Assembly: GCF_001544555.2 (NCBI RefSeq)
Contig: NZ_FCOK02000060.1
Span: forward strand, 1 to 60,733
Length of the DNA stretch: 60,733 bases
Direction of reading: 5' to 3'
DNA from: Caballeronia udeis
Lineage (GTDB): Bacteria > Pseudomonadota > Gammaproteobacteria > Burkholderiales > Burkholderiaceae
Positions 36,648 to 45,954 of the stretch are shown in pieces (the stretch's first letter is position 1; each line of letters opens with the position of its first letter). The notes beneath the pieces were generated by a model. That model did no database searches. It saw only the letters and a program-made list of their open reading frames with translations, and was not told the DNA's origin. Made by a program: the position numbers and the translations under genes.

Positions 36648-38036
36648 TCAGGCCAGCGAACGCACCCGGTCGATCGCCTCGTCAATCCGGTCGACCGCGA
36701 TCACTTCCAGCCCGTCGATAGGCTGCTTCGGCGCATTCGCCTTTGGAATCAGCGCGATCGAAAAGCCCAGTTTCGCGGCCTCCTTCAGGCGGTCCTGGCC
36801 TCGCGGCGACGGCCTGATTTCACCCGCCAGCCCGACTTCACCGAACACGATCAAACCCTTGGGCAACGCCTTGTTACGCATCGACGAATGGATCGCGAGC
36901 AGCACGGCGAGATCGGCCGCGGGTTCCGTAATCTTCACGCCGCCCACGGCATTCAGGAATACGTCCTGATCGAAGCACGCAATGCCCGCGTGCCGATGCA
37001 ACACGGCCAGCAGCAATGCAAGCCGGTTCTGTTCGAGCCCCACGGCAAGACGGCGCGGATTCGGGACATGCGCAGTGTCGACCAGCGCCTGCACTTCCAC
37101 CAGCAGCGGCCGCGAACCTTCCTGCGTCACCAGCACGCACGAACCCGGGACGCTCTGCTCATGCTGCGATAAAAACAGCGCCGATGGATTCGCGACGCCG
37201 CGCAAACCGCGCTCGGTCATCGCGAATACGCCGAGTTCGTTCACCGCGCCGAAGCGATTCTTGAACGCGCGCACGAGGCGAAACGATGAATGGGTATCGC
37301 CTTCGAAGTACAGCACCGTATCCACGATATGCTCAAGCACGCGCGGCCCGGCGAGATTGCCCTCTTTTGTCACGTGGCCGACCATGATGATGGTCGTACC
37401 CGTCTGCTTCGCGATCCGCGTCAGTTGCGCCGCGCATTCACGCACCTGCGCAACCGACCCCGGCGCGGAGGTCAGCGCTTCGGAGTAAACGGTCTGGATT
37501 GAATCGATGACGGCAACTTCCGGCCTCTCGGTATCGATAGTTGCCTGGATTCGCTCGAGCTGGATTTCCGCCAGCAAGCGCAAATCGGGCGCTGCGTTGC
37601 CGGAATCGCCGAGCAGGCCGAGCCGCTGTGCGCGCAACGCGATCTGCGCGCCGGACTCTTCGCCGCTGATATAGAGCGCGGGCCGCTCGCGGGCGATCTC
37701 CGCCAGCGATTGCAGCAGAAGCGTAGATTTCCCGATGCCCGGGTCACCGCCGATCAGCACCACGCCGCCGGCCACCAGGCCACCGCCCAGCACCCGGTCG
37801 AATTCACCAATGCCCGTGGTAAAGCGCGGCACATCCGACGCTTCGATCTCGGACAAGCGCTGCACCGGCGAGGTCTTCGCCAGTGCTTGAAAGCGATGCG
37901 CCGACGGCGATTCCGCCACCGACTCGACCAGCGTATTCCACGCTCCGCATGCGGTACATTGGCCTTGCCATTTCGGCGCCTGGCCGCCGCATTCGGTACA
38001 TACGTACAGTGTCTTGACCTTCGCTACTTTCGCCAC
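36648..38036 (-). CDS. radA: DNA repair protein RadA
   Basis: RadA is a RecA-like helicase that processes recombination branches. The 462-residue protein has the N-terminal zinc finger (CTECGGQAPKWQGQCTACGAW), Walker A GGDPGIGKSTLLL, the RadA-specific FKNRFGAVNELGVF and a C-terminal Lon-protease-like domain (AVGGVKITEPAADLAVLLAI). The start is GTG at 38036. alr lies upstream on the same strand after 53 bases, so the two may be co-transcribed. Confidence 0.96.
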   Translation of the reverse strand: MAKVAKVKTLYVCTECGGQAPKWQGQCTACGAWNTLVESVAESPSAHRFQALAKTSPVQRLSEIEASDVPRFTTGIGEFDRVLGGGLVAGGVVLIGGDPGIGKSTLLLQSLAEIARERPALYISGEESGAQIALRAQRLGLLGDSGNAAPDLRLLAEIQLERIQATIDTERPEVAVIDSIQTVYSEALTSAPGSVAQVRECAAQLTRIAKQTGTTIIMVGHVTKEGNLAGPRVLEHIVDTVLYFEGDTHSSFRLVRAFKNRFGAVNELGVFAMTERGLRGVANPSALFLSQHEQSVPGSCVLVTQEGSRPLLVEVQALVDTAHVPNPRRLAVGLEQNRLALLLAVLHRHAGIACFDQDVFLNAVGGVKITEPAADLAVLLAIHSSMRNKALPKGLIVFGEVGLAGEIRPSPRGQDRLKEAAKLGFSIALIPKANAPKQPIDGLEVIAVDRIDEAIDRVRSLA

Positions 38037-38089
38037 TCGCCTTCCTGAATTCCTTCGTTACCTATCCAGATACTCAACGCAATCCCGCT

Positions 38090-39160
38090 CTACTCCGCCC
38101 GCATTGGCACACGCGGCGCGACCGCGCACATCAACTCATAGCCGATCGTGCCGCACGCTGCCGCGACATCATCGATTGGCAATTTCGTGCCCCACAACTC
38201 CACGGGGGCACCGATCCCGGCAGTTGGGACCGGAGTCAGATCGACCGTCAGCATGTCCATGGAGACGCGGCCGACAACCCGCGTCAGCACGCCATCGACG
38301 ATAACCGGCGTGCCTTCAGGCGCCACTCGAGGATAACCGTCCGCATAACCGCACGCCACTACGCCGATCCGCATAGGACCTGTAGCCGAGAACACCGAAC
38401 CATAGCCGACCGAGTGACCCGCCGGCACCGTCTGCACCCCGATCAACTCGGACGCGAGCGTCATGGCGGGCTTCAATCCCGTGCTGGCGATATCCGCCGT
38501 TTTGCCCGACGGCGAAGCGCCGTACAAAATGATGCCGGGCCGCACCCAGTCGAAATGCGAAGCCGCATGCCAGAGCGTTGCCGCCGAGTTCGCGAGGCTG
38601 CGCGCGCCCGCGATGCCTTCGGCACCGCGCTCGAACGCTTCGAGTTGATGGTCGATCCCGCGCGGACCGTCGGCATCCGAGAAATGGGTCATCAGCGTGA
38701 TCTGGCCAACTCCCTGCACTGCTCGCGCGCGTTCCCACGCTGCCCGGAAGCGCTCCGGTGTATAACCCAGCCGGTTCATGCCGCTGTTCATTTTCAACTG
38801 GATATTCACCGGCTTCGACAATCGCGCCATTTCCAGCATCCGCAACTGTTCATCGCAATGCACTGCCGTGGTCAGGCTATAGCGATCGATCACATCGATA
38901 TCCGTCGGACGGAAAAAACCTTCCAGCAGCAGGATGGGCCCGGCCCAGCCCAGCTCACGCAACTTGACCGCTTCTTCGAGGTCGAGAAGACCGAAGCCGT
39001 CGGTGGCGCGCAATCCGGGGAACGCTCGCGCCACGCCGTGACCATACGCGTTGGCCTTGACCACAGCCCATATCTTGGATTTCGGCGCGTGACGGCGTGC
39101 GACGGCGAGATTGTTGGCGAGTGCTGCGGTGTGGATCGTGGCGGATATGGGGCGCGGCAT
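38090..39160 (-). CDS. alr: Alanine racemase
   Basis: This PLP enzyme makes D-alanine for peptidoglycan. The 356-residue protein has the PLP-binding Lys in AVVKANAYGHG near residue 33 and the second catalytic Tyr in SVGYGSVFSATG. The ATG at 39160 gives the family length; the frame is open further up to 39271 but the extension is unlike the family. A dadX paralogue in a catabolic operon could exist elsewhere, but position beside radA is typical for alr in Burkholderia. Confidence 0.94.
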   Translation of the reverse strand: MPRPISATIHTAALANNLAVARRHAPKSKIWAVVKANAYGHGVARAFPGLRATDGFGLLDLEEAVKLRELGWAGPILLLEGFFRPTDIDVIDRYSLTTAVHCDEQLRMLEMARLSKPVNIQLKMNSGMNRLGYTPERFRAAWERARAVQGVGQITLMTHFSDADGPRGIDHQLEAFERGAEGIAGARSLANSAATLWHAASHFDWVRPGIILYGASPSGKTADIASTGLKPAMTLASELIGVQTVPAGHSVGYGSVFSATGPMRIGVVACGYADGYPRVAPEGTPVIVDGVLTRVVGRVSMDMLTVDLTPVPTAGIGAPVELWGTKLPIDDVAAACGTIGYELMCAVAPRVPMRAE

Positions 39161-39697
39161 GGGAGTTCGGTTGGAAAAAGCGGTGATTATGCGAGAGCGG
39201 CCGCAGCTTGACAGTGAGTTGCCTGAAGGTTGCCCGAAGGTTGCCCGAAGGCTGCGTTTCAAATCCGGCACGGTGGCAGCCGATCGTGCCCTATTGCTGC
39301 CCTGTTCATGATCATTCGGGAACGTTACGAGGCTGCTCGGATCCGATCAGTCAGCCATCAATCATTGCATATGATGGCCGCTTGATAAGAGACCGTGCAC
39401 GCGGTGATAAATTCGAAAATACACGATAGCCAGGCCAATAGCTGAATCAGTACCCGAATCAATACCTTATCACCACCTTGCAGACCGTTGACGTTCCGGC
39501 CTGAACGTCTGCGAATTGTCATGCAGGTTACTGCCAGGCAGAATGCGCCTATTTTCGTGTTATAAAGCCGTGCACACAACCCATTTCGAACAGAAATTGC
39601 CTGAACGGGAGCCTGAGCGCAAACCCGGACGCGAGAGACGAACGCGCCGTGTGCGAGCGGGGCGGATTACCCGCAGTGCGGACTAGCATCGGATCAG
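39161..39697. other. Divergent region between alr and lplT
   Basis: This 537-base gap is noticeably lower in GC than its flanks. It contains three tandem copies of an 11-base unit (GAAGGTTGCCC-like, 39216-39252). It also holds an inverted repeat GACGTTC-CGGCCT-GAACGTC at 39490-39509 and an arm pair GGTGATAA/TTATCACC (about 39408 and 39466). Promoters for alr and lplT must lie here but none is clear. A 73-codon minus-strand frame at 39358-39579 is not convincing. Confidence 0.4.
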
Positions 39698-41005
39698 ATG
39701 AAAAAAGGTTTTTACACCATCATGGCCGCGCAGTTTTTCTCGTCGCTGGCCGACAACGCCCTTCTGATCGCTGCGATCGCACTGCTGAAAGATCTTCACG
39801 CTCCGAACTGGATGACACCGCTGCTCAAGCTGTTTTTTGTGCTGTCATACGTTGTTCTGGCCGCTTTCGTCGGTGCCTTCGCAGACTCGAGACCGAAGGG
39901 CCACGTGATGTTCGTCACCAACTCGATCAAGGTCGTCGGCTGCCTGACCATGCTGGTCGGTGCGCATCCGTTGCTCGCCTACGGCATTGTCGGATTCGGC
40001 GCCGCTGCGTATTCGCCCGCGAAATACGGCATTCTCACGGAGCTCTTGCCCGCCGACCGCCTGGTCGCGGCGAACGGCTGGATCGAGGGCACGACAGTGG
40101 GCTCGATCATCCTAGGCACCGTCATGGGCGGTGCGTTGATCAGTCCGCACATTGCCTCGCACATTCTTCAGTTGCATATCCCCAAGGTCAATACCCCCGC
40201 CGAAGCCGCGATGCTCGTGATCGTGCTCATGTACATTGTCGCGGCCCTCTTCAATCTGCGGATTCCCGACACCGGCGCGCGTTATCCGAAGCAGGAACAT
40301 CGCCCGCTCAAACTGATCACCGATTTCGCCGATTGTTTCAACGTGCTCTGGCACGACAAGCTCGGCCAGATCTCGCTTGCCGTGACCACGCTGTTCTGGG
40401 GCGCTGGTGCGACGTTGCAGTTCATCGTGCTCAAGTGGGCCGAAGTGTCGCTCGGCATGTCGTTGTCGGAGGCCGCCATCCTGCAGGCGATCATCGCGGT
40501 CGGCGTGGCGGTAGGCGCTATCCTTGCCGCCGCGCGCGTGCCGCTGAAAAAATCGCTGTCCGTGCTGCCGGTCGGGATTGTGATGGGCATCGCGGTGATG
40601 CTGCTCGCGTTTTATTCGAGGCATCTGTTCCCTGTGCACTGGGGCATCTATTTCGGCCGCATGCATCTTCCGGGATATCTGATCTGCGCGTATATCTTCC
40701 TGATGATTGTCGGCGGGCTGTCGGGCTTTTTCGTCGTGCCGATGAATGCGCTGTTGCAGCATCGTGGTCACGTGCTGTTGTCCGCGGGTCACTCTATTGC
40801 GGTGCAAAATTTTAACGAGAACCTGTCGGTGCTCGTGATGTTGTGCCTGTATGCCGTGCTCGTCTGGCTCGACGTGCCGATTCAATTCGTGATCGTGTTG
40901 TTCGGCACCTTCGTCTGCCTGATGATGTACTTCGTGATGCGGCGGCATCAGGCCAATCAGCGCGCCTTCGATTCAGTCGCGCTGATTGGTGAATCAAGGC
41001 ATTGA
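39698..41005 (+). CDS. lplT: Lysophospholipid transporter LplT
   Basis: LplT is an inner membrane MFS flippase that returns lysophospholipids to the cytoplasm for re-acylation. The 435-residue protein has about 12 membrane helices and the family start MKKGFYTIMAAQFFSSLADN, then FGAAAYSPAKYGILTELLP and GWIEGTTVGSIILGTVMGG. In enterobacteria it is paired or fused with the acyltransferase Aas; here no aas gene is adjacent. Confidence 0.93.
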   Translation: MKKGFYTIMAAQFFSSLADNALLIAAIALLKDLHAPNWMTPLLKLFFVLSYVVLAAFVGAFADSRPKGHVMFVTNSIKVVGCLTMLVGAHPLLAYGIVGFGAAAYSPAKYGILTELLPADRLVAANGWIEGTTVGSIILGTVMGGALISPHIASHILQLHIPKVNTPAEAAMLVIVLMYIVAALFNLRIPDTGARYPKQEHRPLKLITDFADCFNVLWHDKLGQISLAVTTLFWGAGATLQFIVLKWAEVSLGMSLSEAAILQAIIAVGVAVGAILAAARVPLKKSLSVLPVGIVMGIAVMLLAFYSRHLFPVHWGIYFGRMHLPGYLICAYIFLMIVGGLSGFFVVPMNALLQHRGHVLLSAGHSIAVQNFNENLSVLVMLCLYAVLVWLDVPIQFVIVLFGTFVCLMMYFVMRRHQANQRAFDSVALIGESRH

Positions 41006-41149
41006 GCGCGGGCTTTGCGGGTGTCCAGAGCGTGTGAATCGCGCCTGAGCGGAATAAACCAAGATAACCAAAGCCTGAAACCACCCCGGGCATTGAACCG
41101 CCCGGCGCGCGATAATCCCGCTTATTACCCTTTTCTTCACACCCTGCCC

Positions 41150-41965
41150 ATGCTCGCCGCCGATCTCTTTTCGTTCGCCGTGCGTGTGCGCGAACGCGCG
41201 CCGCTGGTCCATTGCCTGACGAATCTCGTCGTCACGAACTTCACGGCTAACGTGCTGCTCGCGCTGGGCGCCGCACCCGCAATGGTCGTCGCCCGCGAGG
41301 AAGTAGGCGAATTCGTGCCGCTGGCCAACGCGGTATCGGTGAATCTGGGTACGCTCGATTTGCCGCAAAGCAAGGCTATCCGCGCCGCCGTTGACGCAGC
41401 CAATCGATCACATAAACCGTGGGTGCTCGATCCCGTCGCGGTCGGCCCGTTGAGTTTTCGCACCGCATTCGCATTCGATCTGCTCGATGCGCATCCGGCC
41501 GTGATTCGCGGCAACGCATCGGAGATCATCAGCTTGTCGGGAGGTGAATCGAGCGCACGCGGCGTCGACAGCACCGCTCTCGCCGAAGCCGCGCTCGACG
41601 CAGCCCAGGTTCTCGCGCTGAATACGGGCGCCGTGGTCGCCGTCACAGGTCAAACCGATTACGTCACCGACGGCCGCCGGATAGTCGCGTTATCGAATGG
41701 ATCACCGTTGATGACCCGCGTGACCGGCGTAGGCTGTGCGTTATCGGCGACGGTCGCGGCATTTGTGGGCGTGGCTGAAGCCGATGACTTGTGGGCCGCG
41801 ACCGCCGCCGCGATCGCTTATTCGAGCATTGCGGGAGAACTGGCGTCGCGCGACGCCGCGTTGCCCGGCAGTTTCGCGGTCGCCTATCTCGACCGGCTGG
41901 CATCGCTCGATGCAAACCTGTTCGCCGCCACGCTCGTGTCGCGTGAGCTCGCGCCCGGTGCGTGA
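41150..41965 (+). CDS. thiM: Hydroxyethylthiazole kinase
   Basis: ThiM phosphorylates the thiazole alcohol in thiamine salvage. The 271-residue protein has the family blocks VHCLTNLVVTNFTANVLLAL, GNASEIISLSG and the nucleotide-site VTGVGCALSATVAAF. The ATG at 41150 matches the family length; the frame is open from 41015 but the extension is not family-like. It heads a thiM-thiE-thiD set. I saw no TPP riboswitch in the 144 bases upstream. Confidence 0.94.
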   Translation: MLAADLFSFAVRVRERAPLVHCLTNLVVTNFTANVLLALGAAPAMVVAREEVGEFVPLANAVSVNLGTLDLPQSKAIRAAVDAANRSHKPWVLDPVAVGPLSFRTAFAFDLLDAHPAVIRGNASEIISLSGGESSARGVDSTALAEAALDAAQVLALNTGAVVAVTGQTDYVTDGRRIVALSNGSPLMTRVTGVGCALSATVAAFVGVAEADDLWAATAAAIAYSSIAGELASRDAALPGSFAVAYLDRLASLDANLFAATLVSRELAPGA

Positions 41966-41975
41966 TGAAGCCCGG

Positions 41976-42602
41976 ATGAACCTCGATCTCGCGCTGTATC
42001 TTGTCCTCGATCCCGTCCAGTGCGGCGGCCATGCACGCGCGCTCGATGTGACGCGGGCCGCGCTCGATGGCGGCGTCACGATCGTGCAACTGCGTGCGCC
42101 TGAATGGCACAAACGCGCGTGGCTCAACCTCGCGCTCGACTTGCTGCCGCTGACACGCCGGCATGGGGTGCCGCTCATCATCAACGACCATGTGGATGTC
42201 GCGCTCGCGGCCGGTGCCGATGGCGTGCATATCGGCCAGAAGGACTTGCCGCCGGATGTCGCACGGACGTTGCTTGGAACGCGGGCGCTGATCGGATTGT
42301 CGGTATCCAATGACATGCAGGTCGAGCACGCCAACACGCTGGGCGCGACGATCGATTACGTCGGCGTAGGGCCGGTATTCGATACCCCGACCAAGCCGGA
42401 TGCGTCGGCGGCGTGCGGTATCGACGGACTCGCCGCGCTGTGCTCGCGTTCCATGCATCCGACTGTGGCTATCGGCGGAATCCAGCTGCACAACGCCGCC
42501 GATGTCAAACGCGCGGGGCCGGGCGGTATCGCGGTGGTATCGGCTATCTGCACCGCTGCCGACCCGCATCTCGCCGCGCGACAATTGCTTGAATCCTCTT
42601 GA
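41976..42602 (+). CDS. thiE: Thiamine-phosphate synthase
   Basis: ThiE joins hydroxymethylpyrimidine diphosphate to thiazole phosphate, giving thiamine phosphate. The 208-residue TIM-barrel protein has VTIVQLRAPEW, IINDHVDVALAAGADGVHIG, VGVGPVFDTPTKPD and VAIGGI. The start at 41976 is ten bases after the thiM stop. It is slightly shorter than some family members but contains all core motifs. Confidence 0.93.
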   Translation: MNLDLALYLVLDPVQCGGHARALDVTRAALDGGVTIVQLRAPEWHKRAWLNLALDLLPLTRRHGVPLIINDHVDVALAAGADGVHIGQKDLPPDVARTLLGTRALIGLSVSNDMQVEHANTLGATIDYVGVGPVFDTPTKPDASAACGIDGLAALCSRSMHPTVAIGGIQLHNAADVKRAGPGGIAVVSAICTAADPHLAARQLLESS

Positions 42603-42607
42603 AGACC

Positions 42608-43414
42608 ATGACCCATCCAATCCCCAACGTCCTCACCATCGCCGGCTCCGACTCCGGCGGCGGCGCGGGCATCCAGGCCGACCTCAAGGCGTTCTCGGCG
42701 CTCGGCGCTTACGGTTTGTCCGTCATTACGGCGCTCACCGCGCAGAACACGCGCGGCGTGACGGCCATTCATACGCCCGACGCGTCGTTCGTTACTGCCC
42801 AGCTTGACGCCGTTTTCGACGATATCCGCATCGATGCAGTGAAGATCGGCATGCTCGCCAATGCCGACGTCGTGCGCGCGGTAGCGGCCGCGTTGAGCCG
42901 GTATCGGCCCCTGCATGTGGTGCTTGATACGGTGATGATTTCCAAGAGCAATCACGCGTTGCTCGCGCCGGACGCCGTGGCGGCGTTGCGCGATGAACTG
43001 CTGCCGCTCGCGACGCTGATCACGCCAAACTTGCCGGAAGCCGCTGCATTGCTGAACGTGGCCGCAGCCGAAGATGAAGACGCAATGGTGCGCCAGGGCG
43101 AAGCGCTGCGAGCGTTGGGCGCGCGGGCGGTGTTGATGAAGGGCGGCCACCTGAGTTCCGCCGATAGCCCCGACTGGCTAATCAAGGACAGCGGTGCGCT
43201 GCGGCTCGGCGGGCCACGCGTGCCGTTGAAGAACACGCATGGGACCGGGTGCACGTTGTCATCATCGATAGCGGCGCTGCTGCCCCAACGCGATTCGCTC
43301 GCTACCGCTACCGCCGATGCCAAGCTCTATCTGACCGGCGCAATCGAACAGAGTACGCGGCTGGAAGTCGGGCACGGGGTTGGCCCGGTGCATCATTTTT
43401 TCAGGTGGTGGTGA
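42608..43414 (+). CDS. thiD: Hydroxymethylpyrimidine/phosphomethylpyrimidine kinase
   Basis: ThiD performs two phosphorylations of the pyrimidine precursor of thiamine. The 268-residue ribokinase-fold protein has LTIAGSDSGGGAGIQADLKA at the start, VLMKGGHL and the anion-hole GTGCTLSSSIAALL. The ATG at 42608 lies six bases after the thiE stop. Together with thiM and thiE it can build thiamine phosphate from salvaged alcohols. Confidence 0.95.
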   Translation: MTHPIPNVLTIAGSDSGGGAGIQADLKAFSALGAYGLSVITALTAQNTRGVTAIHTPDASFVTAQLDAVFDDIRIDAVKIGMLANADVVRAVAAALSRYRPLHVVLDTVMISKSNHALLAPDAVAALRDELLPLATLITPNLPEAAALLNVAAAEDEDAMVRQGEALRALGARAVLMKGGHLSSADSPDWLIKDSGALRLGGPRVPLKNTHGTGCTLSSSIAALLPQRDSLATATADAKLYLTGAIEQSTRLEVGHGVGPVHHFFRWW

Positions 43415-43456
43415 GGGTTGCTTTGCTACGCGCGAGCTCGGCCGGGTCAGGCACGC

Positions 43457-44425
43457 TTAACCCGCAAAGTCAGCGGCGCGCTCCGGCCATTCATCGGGCA
43501 CGATAAATCCGCGCGAGTGCTCGCGCCAGACATCGCCGGTCGCGCACCCGGAGCAAGCATAACCTTCACAACGTTCGTAACGAGCGACCATGATCGGCGA
43601 CGGCAGTGTTGCGACCCGCTCGGACAACACCGCCGTCTGTTCGAGCAGCGCTTCACCCTCTTCTGCCGATAACGTTCGCTCTGCCATCCATCCCAATCTC
43701 GGCAGTGAAGCGAACAGTGCATCCCCCTTCGAATCGCGCCACTCCGACGCCGTTTTCCACCAGCCGCGCAGATGATCCCCGGCTAGTTCGGGTGGAAGAT
43801 TCGACGCGAGACTGCGATCGCCATTGCGATAAAACAAGCGTCCTTTGACGAACAACTCGGCGCGCCACGGGCCTTCGAAACCGAGTGACGCGAACTCATC
43901 GCGCGCACTCAAACCCAGTTGATGATCCAACAGCCGCGAGTGCTTCAGGTCGAAGCGATCCTGCAGATTCGGACCGACATAATGAGCGAGCGCAGCAGCG
44001 CCGTCACCCTCGCCGATGTGCAGATAAAACTTCACCGCGAGCTCCCAGTGCAGCCGCTCGCCACGCAGGTTCTCCAGCAGGAAATCGACTTCGCCGAGCG
44101 TGCGGCCTGCCGTGCGCAACGGGATGTTCGCCGCGATCAATCGTGCGTGCGGGCCATGCCTCAGGAAGTATTCGAGCAACGCTTCGGCGTAGAAGCCTAG
44201 CCGGGTCAACGACGGTGTGTGAACCAGCGCATGAAGGGCCGACGGATCTCGATCGAGCGCGGCAAGCCAGGCAAACATGCTTTCGCGCTCGATCCGCGTG
44301 GCGGCAGGACGCGCGAGCGGCGCGCCCGCGCGCGACGCACTCAGCAAGTCCGGCGAGAACAGCAGCCACGCGAGATCCCGGACGGCGGGATCGTGGAAAG
44401 GCGTGATCTCGTCCGCGGCCGTCAC
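43457..44425 (-). CDS. DUF1853-like hypothetical protein
   Basis: This 322-residue soluble protein contains RLGFYAEALLEYFLR, GEVDFLLENLRGERLHWELA and VKFYLHIGEG, resembling the DUF1853 family as I remember it. The VDFL and HWELAVKF blocks look like the Asp and Glu-x-Lys of a PD-(D/E)xK nuclease fold. It ends with a Cys pair (GYACSGCATGDVW). The GTG start at 44425 overlaps the uracil-DNA glycosylase stop by four bases, so the two are coupled. A nuclease role beside a DNA repair gene is an inference. Confidence 0.72.
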   Translation of the reverse strand: MTAADEITPFHDPAVRDLAWLLFSPDLLSASRAGAPLARPAATRIERESMFAWLAALDRDPSALHALVHTPSLTRLGFYAEALLEYFLRHGPHARLIAANIPLRTAGRTLGEVDFLLENLRGERLHWELAVKFYLHIGEGDGAAALAHYVGPNLQDRFDLKHSRLLDHQLGLSARDEFASLGFEGPWRAELFVKGRLFYRNGDRSLASNLPPELAGDHLRGWWKTASEWRDSKGDALFASLPRLGWMAERTLSAEEGEALLEQTAVLSERVATLPSPIMVARYERCEGYACSGCATGDVWREHSRGFIVPDEWPERAADFAG

Positions 44426-45477
44426 GGGCCCTCTACTTCCTTCACCGACTTGCGATAGGTGGCCTGGGCGAGACACAGGTCGGCCCATGCCTTCGCTTTG
44501 TCGGGGAGACTGCGCAGCAGGTAGGCCGGGTGATACGTGACGATCACCGGCACGCCCTGATAGTCATGCACCCGGCCCCGCAGCGACGCAATGCTCGCCT
44601 CCGTCTTGAGCAGGCTCTGCGCGGCAAACCGCCCAAGCGCGACGATCAGCTTGGGTTTCACCAGTTCGACCTGCCGCTTCAGATAGGGCTCGCAACGCGC
44701 GACCTCATCGAGTTCCGGATTGCGGTTGCCGGGCGGGCGGCACTTGATCACGTTGGCGATGAACACGTTGTCCTCACGCGATAACGCCACCGCGTGCAGC
44801 ATGCTGTCGAGCAGCTTGCCCGCCTGGCCGACGAACGGCTCGCCCAGCTTGTCCTCGTTCTCGCCCGGCGCTTCGCCGATCAGCATCCAGTCGGCGTCCC
44901 GGTCACCGACGCCGAATACCGAATTTGTGCGCCGCTCGCACAAACGGCACCGTTCGCAGACGGAGACGCGAGCGGCCAGCGTGTCCCAGTCGAGAGTCGC
45001 GATATCGGCGGCCGTGTCGTCAATGGCTTGCGATGCGACCAGGGGTTGCGTCGGCACGTCGTCGACCCACGGGAGGTCATCGAAGACAGGCGGTTCTACA
45101 GAAGCGATTCTTGCAGGCGGTGTTTGCTTCGCGTTGCCCTGGTTCGTCTGCGCGGCGGAAAGAGCGGCGTCGAGCGCCGTCAGCGTGTCGACTGGATCAG
45201 CTGTCCGGGCCACCGGCACGTGCTGTTCTTCGACCGGCATAATCGGAGCCGGACGCTGCGCCGCGGCGGCGGTTTGATCGAGCGCAATCGCCGTCGAGTC
45301 CGTCGAGTCCGTCGAGTCCGTCGAGTCCGTCGAGTCCGTCGAGTCCGTCGAGTCCGTCGAGTCTTTCGACCGATCGGCCGCCGACACGGACGTATCAGCA
45401 TCAGCCGATGCCGCCCCTCGCCTCACCCAGACCGTTCCCAGCCCGAACTCTTCCAGCATCGACTTATGCAACGCCAT
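44422..45477 (-). CDS. Uracil-DNA glycosylase, family 4 (Fe-S)
   Basis: This enzyme excises uracil from DNA and is a thermostable-type family 4 UDG with a 4Fe-4S cluster. The C-terminal 200 residues hold the cluster Cys (VCERCRLCERR, NVIKCRPPGNRNPE and VARCEPY), the active-site block LIGEAPGENEDKLGEPFVGQ and VTYHPAYLLR. The N-terminal 150 residues are a low-complexity linker with eight Asp-Ser-Thr repeats. The start at 45477 overlaps rimI by 14 bases. Confidence 0.9.
   Translation of the reverse strand: MALHKSMLEEFGLGTVWVRRGAASADADTSVSAADRSKDSTDSTDSTDSTDSTDSTDSTDSTAIALDQTAAAAQRPAPIMPVEEQHVPVARTADPVDTLTALDAALSAAQTNQGNAKQTPPARIASVEPPVFDDLPWVDDVPTQPLVASQAIDDTAADIATLDWDTLAARVSVCERCRLCERRTNSVFGVGDRDADWMLIGEAPGENEDKLGEPFVGQAGKLLDSMLHAVALSREDNVFIANVIKCRPPGNRNPELDEVARCEPYLKRQVELVKPKLIVALGRFAAQSLLKTEASIASLRGRVHDYQGVPVIVTYHPAYLLRSLPDKAKAWADLCLAQATYRKSVKEVEGP
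45292..45363 (-). repeat. Eight tandem 9-bp repeats in the uracil-DNA glycosylase gene
   Basis: The unit CGTCGAGTC (plus strand) is repeated eight times without mismatch and codes for Asp-Ser-Thr on the minus strand. It lies in the disordered linker before the catalytic domain. Since nine is a multiple of three, gain or loss of units would change linker length but not the frame. Confidence 0.95.
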
Positions 45478-45943
45478 CCACGGCCTCCTTTGAAAACGTC
45501 AGACGCATGACGAGTGCATCCTCGCGCGACCGGTGCCGCGCGGGGTAATAGTTTTTGCGCCGCCCAATGGTGGCGAAGCCAAAGCGCTCGTATAGCTGGA
45601 TGGCGCGCGGATTCGACGGCCGCACTTCCAGCAGCACGCCATCGAGTTTCTGATGCCGCGAGATCCGTACCGCTTCGCGCAGCAACGTGAGCCCGGCACC
45701 GGCGTGTTGCGCCTGGGGCGCCACACACAGATTCAGCAGATGCATTTCATCGACGACCGGCATCAGTACGCAATAACCCAGCAGCGTCCCGGTGACGTGG
45801 CGCAGGCACACGCCGAAATAGCCATTGCGCAGCGAGTCCTGGAAATTGCCGCGGGTCCAGGGGAACTCGTAAGCGAGCTTCTCGATGGCGGCGACCTCAT
45901 CGAGATCGGCTTCCGTCATCGGCGACAGATAACGATCCGCCAT
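45464..45943 (-). CDS. rimI: Ribosomal protein S18 alanine N-acetyltransferase RimI
   Basis: This GNAT enzyme acetylates the N-terminal Ala of ribosomal protein S18. The 159-residue protein has an acetyl-CoA loop region LNLCVAPQAQHAGAGLTLLR and the C-terminal NPRAIQLYERFGFATIGRRK then NYYP. The ATG at 45943 follows the tsaB stop by 11 bases. The tsaB-rimI pairing is widespread and supports the call. Confidence 0.92.
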   Translation of the reverse strand: MADRYLSPMTEADLDEVAAIEKLAYEFPWTRGNFQDSLRNGYFGVCLRHVTGTLLGYCVLMPVVDEMHLLNLCVAPQAQHAGAGLTLLREAVRISRHQKLDGVLLEVRPSNPRAIQLYERFGFATIGRRKNYYPARHRSREDALVMRLTFSKEAVDGVA

Positions 45944-45954
45944 CAACACGCCGC

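Noticed and set aside
39358..39579. Minus-strand 73-codon frame between alr and lplT
   Set aside because: TTG start without a ribosome site and no family resemblance; could only be kept if homologues exist.
41006..41149. Possible TPP riboswitch upstream of thiM
   Set aside because: The conserved thi-box words are not present; only a small CCGGGC/GCCCGG hairpin without a T run.
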